A stretch of DNA of 64,000 nt from Bacteroides sp. AN502(2024) (GTDB taxonomy: Bacteria; Bacteroidota; Bacteroidia; Bacteroidales; Bacteroidaceae): NCBI RefSeq assembly GCF_041227145.1, contig NZ_JBGFSP010000003.1, forward strand, positions 1,674,001 through 1,738,000, given 5' to 3'. The notes below the pieces were generated by a model. That model saw only the letters and a program-made list of their open reading frames with translations, was not told where the DNA came from and did no database searches. Each line of letters begins with the position of its first letter. The first letter of the stretch is position 1. Of this stretch, positions 1-8,598 are shown piece by piece. Position numbers and translations under genes: made by a program.

Positions 1-971
1 TTCAGTACCTGTTCATCGGTTTCTTCATGGGCCATTCGGTGTAGATCATAATGATGCTTCTTCAGCAACTCCACTAAATAAGTGGGAGTACCTGTTTCAA
101 ACCAGTAGCTTTTAAACTCATTCCTATCAAAAGCTAAAAGCAGACTGAAAGGATTGTACATTCCTTTGGAATTGTGAGTGAAATGATAGCCATCATACAT
201 TTCTTTCAACCGGACACATATCTCTTCATACGTCACTCCCTGCACATTGGCAAATTCATGAAGTTCGGCATCCTGATTATCGTATAGTTCCTGTTCGCTC
301 ACACCACAAATATCTATATATTTATTCCACATTGAAATATCATTCAGATTATTCAAATCACAGAATACACTGACTTTACCGAACTTGGTAACTCCCGTCA
401 ACAAAGCAAACTTAATACAGCCATCCTGACTTTTCAATGCGCCATAAAAAGCTTTCAATGTATTACGGAAACTCTTTTGCAAAGCATCATCACCAATAGC
501 CTGTAGCATTGGTTTATCATACTCGTCCACTAGGATCACCACACTTTGCCCCTCTTGCCGACAAGCACGCTTAATAATCCCCTCAAAACGCATAGCCAAG
601 GATTTCTCCGATGGCTCCGCACCATATATCTTCTCCCATTCCACCAACGCCCCATTCAGTTTATTCTCCAAGCTTTCCGGAGTATCATATTTTTCGGTAT
701 TCAGATCAAGATGTAATACGGGATACGTTATCCACTCTTTTTCCAGCTTCTCCATAGCCAGTCCTTCAAAGAGTTCCCGTTTTCCTTGAAAGTAGGCTTC
801 AAGCGTAGAAATAAGCAGACTTTTGCCAAAACGGCGCGGACGACTCAGGAAATAGTAGCTCCCGGTTTTCACCAATTGATAAATCAATGCAGTTTTATCA
901 ATATAGAAATAGCCACCTTTACGAATTTTTTCAAAGTTCTGTATGCCGATAGGGTAAATCTTGCCACTCAT
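1..971 (-). CDS. AAA-ATPase-like protein, N-terminal part (runs off left edge)
   Basis: The first 323 codons of a protein of the AAA-ATPase_like family (PF09820 type), abundant and of unknown role in Bacteroides. It begins MSGKIYPIGIQNFEKIR, followed by the family hallmark YFYIDKT and an unusual Walker A, SRPRRFGKS, at about residue 45. A Walker B-like ILVDEYDKPML lies near residue 170 and GVTKFGKVS follows. The nuclease-like C-terminal domain expected in the family would be outside the window. The start is the ATG at 969-971, because the conserved N-terminus begins there. There is no clear -7 promoter element upstream. Function is unknown; such genes are often variable accessory genes. Confidence 0.85.
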   Translation of the reverse strand, partial: MSGKIYPIGIQNFEKIRKGGYFYIDKTALIYQLVKTGSYYFLSRPRRFGKSLLISTLEAYFQGKRELFEGLAMEKLEKEWITYPVLHLDLNTEKYDTPESLENKLNGALVEWEKIYGAEPSEKSLAMRFEGIIKRACRQEGQSVVILVDEYDKPMLQAIGDDALQKSFRNTLKAFYGALKSQDGCIKFALLTGVTKFGKVSVFCDLNNLNDISMWNKYIDICGVSEQELYDNQDAELHEFANVQGVTYEEICVRLKEMYDGYHFTHNSKGMYNPFSLLLAFDRNEFKSYWFETGTPTYLVELLKKHHYDLHRMAHEETDEQVL

Positions 972-1016
972 ATTTCAATCTGTTTAAGTTCATATCGTAC
1001 AAATACATATACCATC

Positions 1017-1225
1017 TCAATATAAAAAACCAAATGTCCAAAGAGGAACCACATTACGCATTCCATACTCAATATCATCTTTCACAACATACGCATTCTC
1101 TACATCATGCACCTGCTTCTGCGATTTATTCTTTCCACCTACTTCAAAGGTATAACCACCTACCGTAAAATCAGAAACGTCTGATGTAGTTACCGGACAT
1201 ACAACTCGCAAAGTAGAAAAAAATT
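1017..1225 (-). pseudogene. C-terminal remnant of a DUF4143-type AAA ATPase
   Basis: About 65 codons with no proper start encode the typical C-terminus of Bacteroides DUF4143-type ATPases: DVSDFTVGGYTFEVGGKNK, then VVKDDIEYG and VPLWTFGFLY. The same C-terminal motif occurs in the broken ATPase at 41578-41893. The P-loop part is missing; homology stops near 1225 and AT-rich sequence follows. This is decayed debris and not a small gene. Confidence 0.75.
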
Positions 1226-1257
1226 AAAAAATGAACGATAAGAAGAAACACCTAAGG

Positions 1258-1345
1258 CGATGCTTCCGCATCGCAGCACACGAATATAAGGATTTTTACT
1301 ACAATAACAAGCGATAAACAATATTTCTTAAATGAAAAAGCCGTG
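1258..1345. repeat. Hairpin and isolated terminal-repeat-like sequence
   Basis: Two things lie between the ATPase remnant and the first glycosyltransferase. There is a perfect 7-bp stem (GCGATGC, loop TTCC, GCATCGC, 1258-1275). There is also TTAAATGAAAAAGCCGTG (1328-1345), which matches 17 of 18 bases of the right end of the 2.55-kb element ending at 44447. In both places a piece of the same kind of ATPase gene lies beside it. It may be a relic end of that element; no matching left end was found. Confidence 0.45.
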
Positions 1346-1375
1346 CTCCACTCAACATAAAGTGACACATTTTAC

Positions 1376-2248
1376 CTAATAGATTAGTGACTGAAGCATT
1401 TTTTTATCACAGCAGTATCGCAATAAATATAGCTTCTCTGAGAATTTATAATAACGACTAGGCTTTTGATTATTCTCATTAATAATATAATTCATAGTTT
1501 GAAGATTGTTCTTTTCTAATACTCTTCTTTCTTTTGCTGACACTGGATAATTTACTATCGGCAGACAGTCCTTCCATTTTGTGAAAAATATTCGTGCATT
1601 AGTCAACCATTCATTATCTAGTTTTGAATTACTAATGTGCTCTATTAGGATATCATACACACATAATGATTTCAGCCCCAGCATATAAACCTGCAATGAG
1701 ATATCAATATCGTAAAAATGAAATCCTCTGTAATTTATTTCATCAAATCTTATTTTATCAAAAACAGATTTCCTCATGCAAAAAAAACATCCATCCACTG
1801 CTACCACTTCTATGGCTTTCGCATCTGCAATGGGTTTAAAACAAGTATTATAAGTAATGGTTGGATCAGCCCTATTAGTATCAATAGAATACTGGCAAAT
1901 TGCATCCTTTCCTGCATCTGTACTTCCAGGTCCCCACCAAATACCCGGTATTTGACTAATAAAACGTGGTCCAGAAATTCCAATAAGCCCTACTTTCAAA
2001 TCTCTGAAATGATTTATCAGAAGCTTTCCCCAATCACTAGTGTAATGTAAAATATCTTCATGCATAAAACATAAAAGTGGATATTGACTCCTTTTGACCC
2101 CTTCGTTATAAGCACTAAATATATCATATTGACTTTTGCTGTTATCAATACATATAATCTCATGAATAACCCCAACCGTATTCTCAATATTATCCTTCAA
2201 TTCCTTAGAGATGGATTGAAACCTACTGCATATTATAATAGAAATCAT
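1376..2248 (-). CDS. Glycosyltransferase, StrF-like GT2 family
   Basis: A 290-residue cytoplasmic protein of the StrF/Glyco_tranf_2_5 type. It begins MISIIICSRFQSISKELKDN, has FMHEDILHYTSDWG where GT2 enzymes carry their nucleotide-binding acidic loop, and continues with IGISGPRF and VDGCFFCMRKSVFD, typical of this family. It presumably transfers a sugar during LOS or other surface-glycan assembly; donor and acceptor cannot be read from the sequence. It is a single-gene unit, transcribed leftward from its own promoter at 2320-2327 and divergent from the broken GT8 gene. The gene is very AT-rich, as are its neighbours, which suggests acquired DNA. Confidence 0.8.
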   Translation of the reverse strand: MISIIICSRFQSISKELKDNIENTVGVIHEIICIDNSKSQYDIFSAYNEGVKRSQYPLLCFMHEDILHYTSDWGKLLINHFRDLKVGLIGISGPRFISQIPGIWWGPGSTDAGKDAICQYSIDTNRADPTITYNTCFKPIADAKAIEVVAVDGCFFCMRKSVFDKIRFDEINYRGFHFYDIDISLQVYMLGLKSLCVYDILIEHISNSKLDNEWLTNARIFFTKWKDCLPIVNYPVSAKERRVLEKNNLQTMNYIINENNQKPSRYYKFSEKLYLLRYCCDKKMLQSLIY

Positions 2249-2319
2249 ATTTATTCAAATCAATTTTATATATCAAGATACTTTTATACGAATATCTCTA
2301 ACTCATAAAAAATAGTTCA

Positions 2320-2327
2320 CAAAACTA
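2320..2327 (-). promoter_or_regulatory. -7 promoter element for the StrF-like gene
   Basis: On the minus strand the sequence reads TAGTTTTG, a perfect match to the Bacteroides -7 consensus TAnnTTTG, 71 nt before the ATG of the gene ending at 1376. Confidence 0.5.
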
Positions 2328-2578
2328 AGAATAAAATCCTATAAGGACAAACTTAGATTTAAAAAAATAAAAAAACTCCAGACTTCCAAAGCTAACAGAT
2401 AAATATAGAATACGTCCATCATTAACTCTTCGAATTCAATTCTCCAGAAAAGAAAATCCTAACATATCACAATTATTTATCAAAACTTCTTAGTAAAAGT
2501 TTTTTTTGTTTATTTTTTGTAAGATACAATACAATTCTAACAGTTTGGCGAGGACTATTGTATAACTTACAGTTATGA

Positions 2579-2586
2579 TAGCTTTG
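2579..2586 (+). promoter_or_regulatory. -7 promoter element for the broken GT8 gene
   Basis: TAGCTTTG matches TAnnTTTG exactly and lies 42 nt before the ATG at 2629. No good -33 TTTG is seen at the usual spacing. Confidence 0.5.
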
Positions 2587-2628
2587 CGAAACATATTAGT
2601 GTAAATTATTTTACATGTTTTATAAATT

Positions 2629-3626
2629 ATGAAATGCTATATTTGTTTGACAGACCCTATTGTCAATAGAAAAGATTACTTTAGCATGTTAAAGGTTACC
2701 TTAATTAGTGCTCGTACAAACACATCTCTTCGATTAATTTGCCTATATGATGGTAAAATTGGAGATCCTGTTTACAACCTACTTAAAAGATTTAAAGTTG
2801 AAATCATTATTCATGAATTACCATATAAAAAGGAACTAATGGAAATATATTCTCACGAATGGATGGAAACAGAACTTGGAAAAGATATAGAATATAGTCG
2901 AATATTCGGCACATTCATGAGAATGGAGGTTCCTATAATAGAAAAAGAAGATGAATATGTATTATACACCGATATGGACATAATCTTTAATGATGATATA
3001 TTGCTAAAAGATCTACCTCGTCCTGCTTATTTAGCTGCTGCTCCCGAATTTGAACGTGATACAAAAAGAATGAGTTATTTCAATGCTGGAATATTAGTCA
3101 TGAACATCCAAGGAATGAGAGTCAAATATCAGTAATTTGTAGAGATGATGAAAAAAAGCAAAGATCTACTGCAGGACTTTTTGATCAAGGGTACTTAAAC
3201 GAGTTGTGTTTCGAGGACATGGAAATTCTACCTATTGAATATAACTGGAAACCGTACTGGGGAATTAATGGGAATGCTAAGCTTATCCATTTCCATGGAA
3301 TGAAACCATGCAGCAATCTCGAAGAAGCAGGATTTGACACCAGAGAATCATTCTTTCGGACGATATTTGACAATAACAGTCAAGGCTATGCAGGGTATAT
3401 ATACTATTTTATTCTCTTTTTTAATTACCTAGGTCAAAAACAAGACCAATGGTTATGCTATCATTTACAATACATCCTTGACCTATATAAAAAACCTTTA
3501 ATAGCCCTTGCACAAAAAACAGACTATAAACCAAAATACAGAAAATACAAACGTTTATACTCAATATTCGTAAGTATTTCTATACTACTAGCAATACTAC
3601 TACTTACTGCTTTATTTTTAGTATAA
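2629..3626 (+). pseudogene. GT8-family glycosyltransferase with a frameshift
   Basis: Two adjoining reading frames make one protein of about 332 residues. The first (2629-3135) has the GT8 features: a DxD motif in YTDMDIIF and the signature YFNAGILVMNI. It stops at 3133-3135. The -1 frame continues at once with CRDDEKKQRSTAGLFDQGYL and then HFHGMKPC, so one base has been lost near 3115-3123. The C-terminus ends in a single hydrophobic segment (about 3545-3620) that could anchor the enzyme to the inner membrane. No slippery heptamer is present at the junction, so this looks like an inactivating or phase-type mutation and not programmed frameshifting. A sequencing error is also possible. Confidence 0.8.
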
Positions 3627-3686
3627 TCAATATAAATAACACTCTCAAATAGACAAAACCGAAGGTCTAAAATTAAAACAATACAC

Positions 3687-3768
3687 ATGGGAATTGATAT
3701 ATTATATGTTTGCACTGGGAATATGATATGTTCTGGAAGGATTTTTATTTAAGTGTTAAACGCTACGC
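3687..3768 (+). pseudogene. 5' remnant of a second GT6 glycosyltransferase gene
   Basis: The first ~27 codons closely resemble the intact GT6 gene at 4590. MGIDILYVCTG corresponds to [11 protein letters not shown], and after a one-base deletion [15 protein letters not shown] corresponds to [15 protein letters not shown]. Similarity ends at about 3768, where unrelated sequence and IS66 debris begin. Evidently there were two tandem GT6 genes and one was destroyed by insertion. Confidence 0.75.
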
Positions 3769-4044
3769 AAGCACTCGGTGCCCCCGTTTTTCCCTGCTTT
3801 TTTGCGTACCACCTTTGCCCAAAAAAGTTATGTGGAATCTCAAATCGTTTGAAGTTATCTATTCCCGTTACGAGAGTAGCGGTTTGAAAGCTCGTGATTT
3901 TTGGTACCCCTTCGGTAAATCCCGTCTACTCCAAAAGCTATAATCCCGAACTCAGGTTAATAAGTTAATAGTGATTCTCTGTTTATAATATGCTTTTCAT
4001 TAGAGTATTGTTAGATTTCTTTGGATTTTCTCTGTTTCCAGTAA
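3769..4044. other. Unassigned debris between GT6 remnant and IS66 remnant
   Basis: This stretch joins the destroyed GT6 copy to the IS66 fragment. It contains a short open frame (up to 3943) with no family I recognise. Its base composition is less AT-rich than the flanking glycosyltransferase genes, which fits an inserted mobile fragment. No inverted ends could be defined. Confidence 0.3.
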
Positions 4045-4326
4045 TTGGGTAGCAACTCTTTTAGGCCTTTCCCCTTATCTCTTGCGCAATATGGCAACCA
4101 AACTCTGAAAAGAAAGAATTATTTATTCTGTGGCAATGACGATGCGACCGAGAGTGCCGCAGTGATTTATTCGTTGATGGGATGCTGTAAAGCGGATGAG
4201 GTAAACTTCCGTAAGTGGCTCGTATACGTTCTGGAGAATATACACGCCTATGACAACGATTATAGTAAAGATTTAGCAGAACTCCTACCTCACAACTGGA
4301 AAGTAAATAAATCTCAGAAACTCTAA
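4045..4326 (+). pseudogene. C-terminal remnant of an IS66-family transposase
   Basis: The reading frame carries the characteristic C-terminal end of IS66 TnpC proteins: NYLFCGNDDATESAAVIYSL, GCCKADEVNFRKWL and DLAELLPHNW. Homology begins around 4100. The catalytic domain and the small accessory genes of a complete IS66 are absent, so this is a dead fragment. It lies between the destroyed GT6 copy and the intact one. The 4327-4589 stretch that follows holds only a promoter and AT-rich sequence. Confidence 0.8.
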
Positions 4327-4551
4327 ACCGTCTCTGAATGGTTTGCAAGTTTCCCAAAGAAAAACTGACAAAATTGCAAAGATACAGAGTAAGAACTATA
4401 GAAAAAAGACGGAGTTCACCGAATGCTTACTACCCATTTGCAAGACACTCATGATCAAAAACAAATAGAATTTACTTTAAAAGAGCTCCTGCTACTGGTA
4501 ATTCACAGAAAATAAAAACACCTCAAACAAATAATATAGAATAAATCTTTA

Positions 4552-4559
4552 TATATTTG
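4552..4559 (+). promoter_or_regulatory. -7 promoter element for GT6
   Basis: TATATTTG matches TAnnTTTG and lies 30 nt before the ATG at 4590. The GT6 gene therefore seems to have its own promoter. Confidence 0.5.
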
Positions 4560-4589
4560 CCAATAATATGAATCAAAACAATAAATAAA

Positions 4590-5381
4590 ATGAGAATTGG
4601 TATATTATATATCTGTACTGGCAAATATGACATTTTTTGGAAAGACTTTTATCTAAGCGCAGAACGTTATTTCATGCAAGACCAATCTTTCATTATCGAG
4701 TATTATGTATTTACTGATAGTCCGCAACTATACGACGAAGAGAATAATGAGCATATTCACCGGATCAAACAAAAGAATTTAGGATGGCCTGACAATACAT
4801 TAAAACGTTTTCATACATTCCTTCGCATCAAGGAACAATTGGAGCGAGAAACCGACTATCTATTTTTCTTCAATGCTAATCTGTTATTCACCTGTCCCAT
4901 TGGCAAAGAAATGCTACCATCCTCGGATAGCAACGGATTACTAGGAACTATACATCCTGGATTCTACAATAAACCCAACTCCGAATTTACATACGAACGA
5001 AGAGTTATTTCTACCGCCTATATTCCAGAAGGGAAAGGTCTATATTATTATGCAGGAGGCCTTTCGGGTGGATGTACAGAATCCTATCTGCAGCTCTGTA
5101 CAACAATTTGTTCATGGGTTGACAAGGATGCCGCAAACCATATAATACCAATTTGGCACGACGAATCTCTAATCAATAAATATTTCTTAGATAATCCACC
5201 AGCCATTACATTGCCGCCCGCATATCTATACCCCGAAGGCTGGTCCCTTCCCTTTGAACCAATTATTCTCATTCGAGACAAAAACAAACCTGAATATGGC
5301 GGACACGAATTCTTGCGAAGAAAAAATTCTTTATGGGTAAAGCTTAAGCTAATCTGCCAAAAAATTAAATTAGCCGATTAG
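4590..5381 (+). CDS. GT6-family alpha-1,3-GalNAc/Gal transferase (BoGT6a-like)
   Basis: A 263-residue bacterial member of GT6, the family of human ABO blood-group transferases. Mammalian members use a metal-binding DxD; bacterial members have NxN, and here N95-A96-N97 sits in [10 protein letters not shown]. Other family features are [37 protein letters not shown] (donor and acceptor loop) and [14 protein letters not shown]. The protein closely resembles, from memory, BoGT6a of B. ovatus, a metal-independent enzyme that transfers GalNAc to Fuc-alpha1,2-Gal. The neighbouring convergent gene is an alpha-1,2-fucosyltransferase, which could make exactly that acceptor. It is predicted cytoplasmic, since no signal or membrane segment is seen. 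Donor choice (GalNAc versus Gal) is inferred. Confidence 0.92.
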   Translation: MRIGILYICTGKYDIFWKDFYLSAERYFMQDQSFIIEYYVFTDSPQLYDEENNEHIHRIKQKNLGWPDNTLKRFHTFLRIKEQLERETDYLFFFNANLLFTCPIGKEMLPSSDSNGLLGTIHPGFYNKPNSEFTYERRVISTAYIPEGKGLYYYAGGLSGGCTESYLQLCTTICSWVDKDAANHIIPIWHDESLINKYFLDNPPAITLPPAYLYPEGWSLPFEPIILIRDKNKPEYGGHEFLRRKNSLWVKLKLICQKIKLAD

Positions 5382-5401
5382 TCGCTCAATTTACCTCTAT
5401 A

Positions 5402-6313
5402 TTATAGAAATATAGAATTATGGAAAACTCCTTTCCACTGATATTCAACTTTATCATCACAAAGAATCACAATTTTATCTGAACTATCTCTCAATAAAGC
5501 ACCATACTTCCCCAAAGTACCTTTACTTGTTATCTGATGCTTGCAATAAGCTATCAAAAACAAATCCATATACCCCTTATCTGAACCATTTATATCCACC
5601 ACCTTATAATTCTCATTTGCAAATTCAAGATAGGGAATAAGTTCTGATGCCACCCATTCCGGCTCATCTGAGAAGAAGTAAAAAAAAGGCGTAACAGTCT
5701 CTTTTTCCATATAATCAACAGCCCTTTTAAAATAGCTCACAGAGGCAGGCTTCCCATACGCTCGAACTTCAACACTTAAATCACCCCGTCGAACATGCAC
5801 TGCTACAGGATTGATATTCTGTTTTATTTCTGACATTAACATTTTGCTACCCTCATCAAATATATCAGATGAGATCCTATAAGTAGACCTAAATGCGGGC
5901 ACCCAAATTTTTATCGGCAAATGATAATATCCACCTAGATAAATAGGAGGATTTTTCTCCAAAAATGAAAAATCATCTATCCATTCCGATGTATTATTCC
6001 CAACATAATAAAAATGTCTCTTATAATAGGAAATTTCGAACTCTGTTGCAATTGTTAGCCCCAAATAAGGAAACACTTTCAACAAATCAAAGTTGCGAGC
6101 AAATTTATAATCCATGTCACTTCCCCATTCCTTATAAAAGGATAGATCATACACAACCTTACATCCACGCTTTCTAAAAAATTCTCCCAACAAATATTGG
6201 AGCATTTGAGAACAAATACCACCATCCATCAACACTACAACCTTAGGAGTAACTAAGCGAGCCTTCAACATTCTTTTGTAACAACTTCTTTGCCACTTTC
6301 TAATAATACTCAT
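5402..6313 (-). CDS. GT11-family alpha-1,2-fucosyltransferase
   Basis: A 303-residue protein with the ordered GT11 motifs. There is an N-terminal GDP-fucose loop MDGGICSQMLQYLLGEFF (about 29-46), the key HVRRGD (173-178), FFYFFSDEPEWV, and a C-terminal MDLFLIAYCKHQITSKGTLG. It should transfer fucose from GDP-fucose to galactose to give an H-antigen-like Fuc-alpha1,2-Gal. The usual GGLGNQ loop is GGICSQ here, which is divergent but in the right place. It is the last gene of a leftward operon after two GT2 genes, and its stop faces the stop of the GT6 gene 20 bp away. The pair suggests a blood-group-like epitope on the LOS. Confidence 0.87.
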   Translation of the reverse strand: MSIIRKWQRSCYKRMLKARLVTPKVVVLMDGGICSQMLQYLLGEFFRKRGCKVVYDLSFYKEWGSDMDYKFARNFDLLKVFPYLGLTIATEFEISYYKRHFYYVGNNTSEWIDDFSFLEKNPPIYLGGYYHLPIKIWVPAFRSTYRISSDIFDEGSKMLMSEIKQNINPVAVHVRRGDLSVEVRAYGKPASVSYFKRAVDYMEKETVTPFFYFFSDEPEWVASELIPYLEFANENYKVVDINGSDKGYMDLFLIAYCKHQITSKGTLGKYGALLRDSSDKIVILCDDKVEYQWKGVFHNSIFL

Positions 6314-6431
6314 TTCTTTATATCTTATTTTACCAACTTACCGCAACAGATTCAAATACCCCAACCTGCTAGATTATAAACGATAAACAATATATGCTTT
6401 ATCTCTCAACATCTTAATTTATCTTAACACA

Positions 6432-7406
6432 TTACAGTTTATGGCGCATATTATAATATCTAAGTTTCAAATCTCCCCAGAGACCTGATACTCTATAAGC
6501 ATTCACAATCTTACGTTCTCTTTTTGACAAGCTATTTATTAAACAAGGATAGGATTCTATTTCATTAACAAGCCGTTTCATTTCCTTCCTAATATTGGCA
6601 AAACGTTTCCAATAAATTCTTCTAAAAGCATTTTCAAGATGAAAATGAGCAAGTGCTTCCTTCATCTCTTCCCTCAACCCCTTTTTATCAATATAATTCT
6701 CAATCCATATTGTATAATTCACAAAGTCCCTATACTTTTTATCATCAAAATTCGCGGGATGTGACATTGACGTATTGGTAAAATTATAGTCAATTATTAT
6801 ATAATCAACTGAAACGACTTTTTGTAAGTATAGCAATAATTGTGTGGAAAGAACAACATCTTCACCAAATGATATATCTGGTCTTTCTATCTCATTCTGA
6901 TATAATGATCGAAGATGAAATTTTGACCATACACACCAATAAGCCTTTTTTAAAAGAATATTTTTCAAAAACTCCACACCTGACAACTCTACAAAATCAA
7001 AAAAAGTTGATTTATGCAACTCTCCATCATAGCAAAACATAAAAGGGGCCACTACCATATCCGCTTGCGTTTCCTCTGCTTTAGTAACCAGCCTATTTAT
7101 TGCATCCACATGCATAATATCATCACTATCTAAATATTGGATATATTTGCCAGTAGCAATATCTATACCCGATTTACGCGCCTGCACTAATCCCTCGTTT
7201 TGTTTATTAAATACAACAATCCGGGGATCTTCAGCCGCATACGTCTTTATTATATCTAAACTATCATCTGTACTTCCATCATTTACTACAACAATTTCAA
7301 GATTATTATACGTTTGATTAATAACACTCTGCAACGTTTTAGCTATCGAATTATGCGCATTATAAACAGGAATAATAACCGAAACTAAAGGGTATTCTTT
7401 TTCCAT
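6432..7406 (-). CDS. GT2-family glycosyltransferase
   Basis: A classic GT2 (GT-A fold) enzyme of about 324 residues: LVSVIIPVYNAHNSIAKTL, VVNDGSTDDSLDII, and the DxD-type YLDSDDIMHVDAINRL. The C-terminal half (FGEDVVLSTQLL) is the variable acceptor part. I place the start at the ATG at 7404-7406, since the GT2 fold starts two residues later. A frame extension to 7463 would overlap the upstream gene and adds nothing conserved. It is the middle gene of the leftward operon GT2-GT2-GT11, 11 bp after the upstream stop. The sugar specificity is not readable. Confidence 0.85.
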   Translation of the reverse strand: MEKEYPLVSVIIPVYNAHNSIAKTLQSVINQTYNNLEIVVVNDGSTDDSLDIIKTYAAEDPRIVVFNKQNEGLVQARKSGIDIATGKYIQYLDSDDIMHVDAINRLVTKAEETQADMVVAPFMFCYDGELHKSTFFDFVELSGVEFLKNILLKKAYWCVWSKFHLRSLYQNEIERPDISFGEDVVLSTQLLLYLQKVVSVDYIIIDYNFTNTSMSHPANFDDKKYRDFVNYTIWIENYIDKKGLREEMKEALAHFHLENAFRRIYWKRFANIRKEMKRLVNEIESYPCLINSLSKRERKIVNAYRVSGLWGDLKLRYYNMRHKL

Positions 7407-7417
7407 TATATCATTTT

Positions 7418-8398
7418 TTAATTCTTTTTCTTGGCAAAGTGAGTCCAATAATAAATCGGCCAAAAATAAGTTATTTTACGTAATCGTTTATAATATTTAG
7501 AAGACAATTCTTTTCTTGATAAAAAACGCCATCTACCCAACTTATTCCTCATATCTTTAATTTCAACAGGATACAATCGATGATTAGGATCTTTCATAAA
7601 ATCTTGAAAATGATTAAAACAATTTTCCACAATCATATTGACAGCATCAAACCAATCTCTGCCTTCAAATAACCGCCGCTCCTTTGCAAACTCCAATCTT
7701 GGATATTCAGCCAAGAAATAATGATAACGTTTTATAGAATTGATTGTATGGCAAATACTATCACCTCTCTGTATATAGTGATAATAAGCAGCATCAATCC
7801 AAACTATTTTATCGCAAATACTTATCCAGCGATAAATAGTCGCATGATCCTCAAAAAACATACCTACAGGAAAACGATAAGAATCAAAAAAAATCTTATC
7901 AAAAAGTTTGGTACAGGCTGAACTACTTACTCTCTCAAAAATAATATCTCGCTGAACGTCTTGACTAGTACGTACATACACATCACCTGTATTAGGATAC
8001 ATTTGTTCTATACGGCCATCTTCATACTCAAAGTAAAAGTTACAATATACCATATAAACTTTGTTCTGTACCATGACTGACAACATATTTTCATACATTG
8101 TCGGTTCAATATAATCATCGCTATCTATAAACCCAATATATGGAGCAGTCGCTATTTCAATTCCTGCATTACGAGCTATGGACAAACCTGCCTCATCAAG
8201 ATGTAACACTTTTACTCTAGAATCAATATTAGCATATTCATTACAAATAGAAGGAGAATCATCGGTCGACGAATTATCCACTAATATGATTTCTATATCT
8301 TTCAACGTCTGATTACGTACAGACTCTATACAACGTCGCAAATACGGAGCTGTATTATGAACTGGAATGATAACGCTAACCAAGTATTGAGATTCCAT
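7418..8398 (-). CDS. GT2-family glycosyltransferase
   Basis: A 326-residue GT2 enzyme starting MESQYLVSVIIPVHNTAPYL, with LVDNSSTDDSPSICNEY and the acidic motif IGFIDSDDYIEPTMYENML. FEDHATIYRW occupies the usual acceptor/base region (the family's ED motif). It is the first gene of a leftward three-gene operon (GT2, GT2, GT11) driven by a -7 element at 8423-8430. It resembles the next gene in layout but is not a close duplicate. It is presumably one step in assembling the glycan that the fucosyltransferase and GT6 enzyme finish. Confidence 0.87.
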   Translation of the reverse strand: MESQYLVSVIIPVHNTAPYLRRCIESVRNQTLKDIEIILVDNSSTDDSPSICNEYANIDSRVKVLHLDEAGLSIARNAGIEIATAPYIGFIDSDDYIEPTMYENMLSVMVQNKVYMVYCNFYFEYEDGRIEQMYPNTGDVYVRTSQDVQRDIIFERVSSSACTKLFDKIFFDSYRFPVGMFFEDHATIYRWISICDKIVWIDAAYYHYIQRGDSICHTINSIKRYHYFLAEYPRLEFAKERRLFEGRDWFDAVNMIVENCFNHFQDFMKDPNHRLYPVEIKDMRNKLGRWRFLSRKELSSKYYKRLRKITYFWPIYYWTHFAKKKN

Positions 8399-8422
8399 AT
8401 TTGAATATTCATTTTCTATTTA

Positions 8423-8430
8423 CAAAAGTA
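8423..8430 (-). promoter_or_regulatory. -7 promoter element for the GT2-GT2-GT11 operon
   Basis: Minus-strand TACTTTTG, a perfect TAnnTTTG, 24 nt before the ATG at 8398. Confidence 0.5.
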
Positions 8431-8598
8431 AGGAATAATATCCATAGGAAGTATCTAAAAAGAGATTGTTTACAAATAGAGCAGAATTTCACGCCTACAA
8501 TTAACCATTATTAATAATACATACAGATAATCTGAAAAGACAAAAGAGAAATTCAATGGGTTATTTTGCAATCAGCAACTTACTAGTATAGTTTTCCA

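Larger units (their letters stand above)
2249..2628. other. Intergenic divergent promoter region
   Basis: A very AT-rich 380-base stretch between two divergent glycosyltransferase units. Apart from the two -7 elements listed separately (2320-2327 and 2579-2586) I see no gene, repeat or strong hairpin in it. Confidence 0.6.

Noticed and set aside
3100..3210. Programmed ribosomal frameshift in the GT8 gene
   Set aside because: No slippery heptamer or obvious downstream structure at the frame change, and GT8 genes are not known for this.
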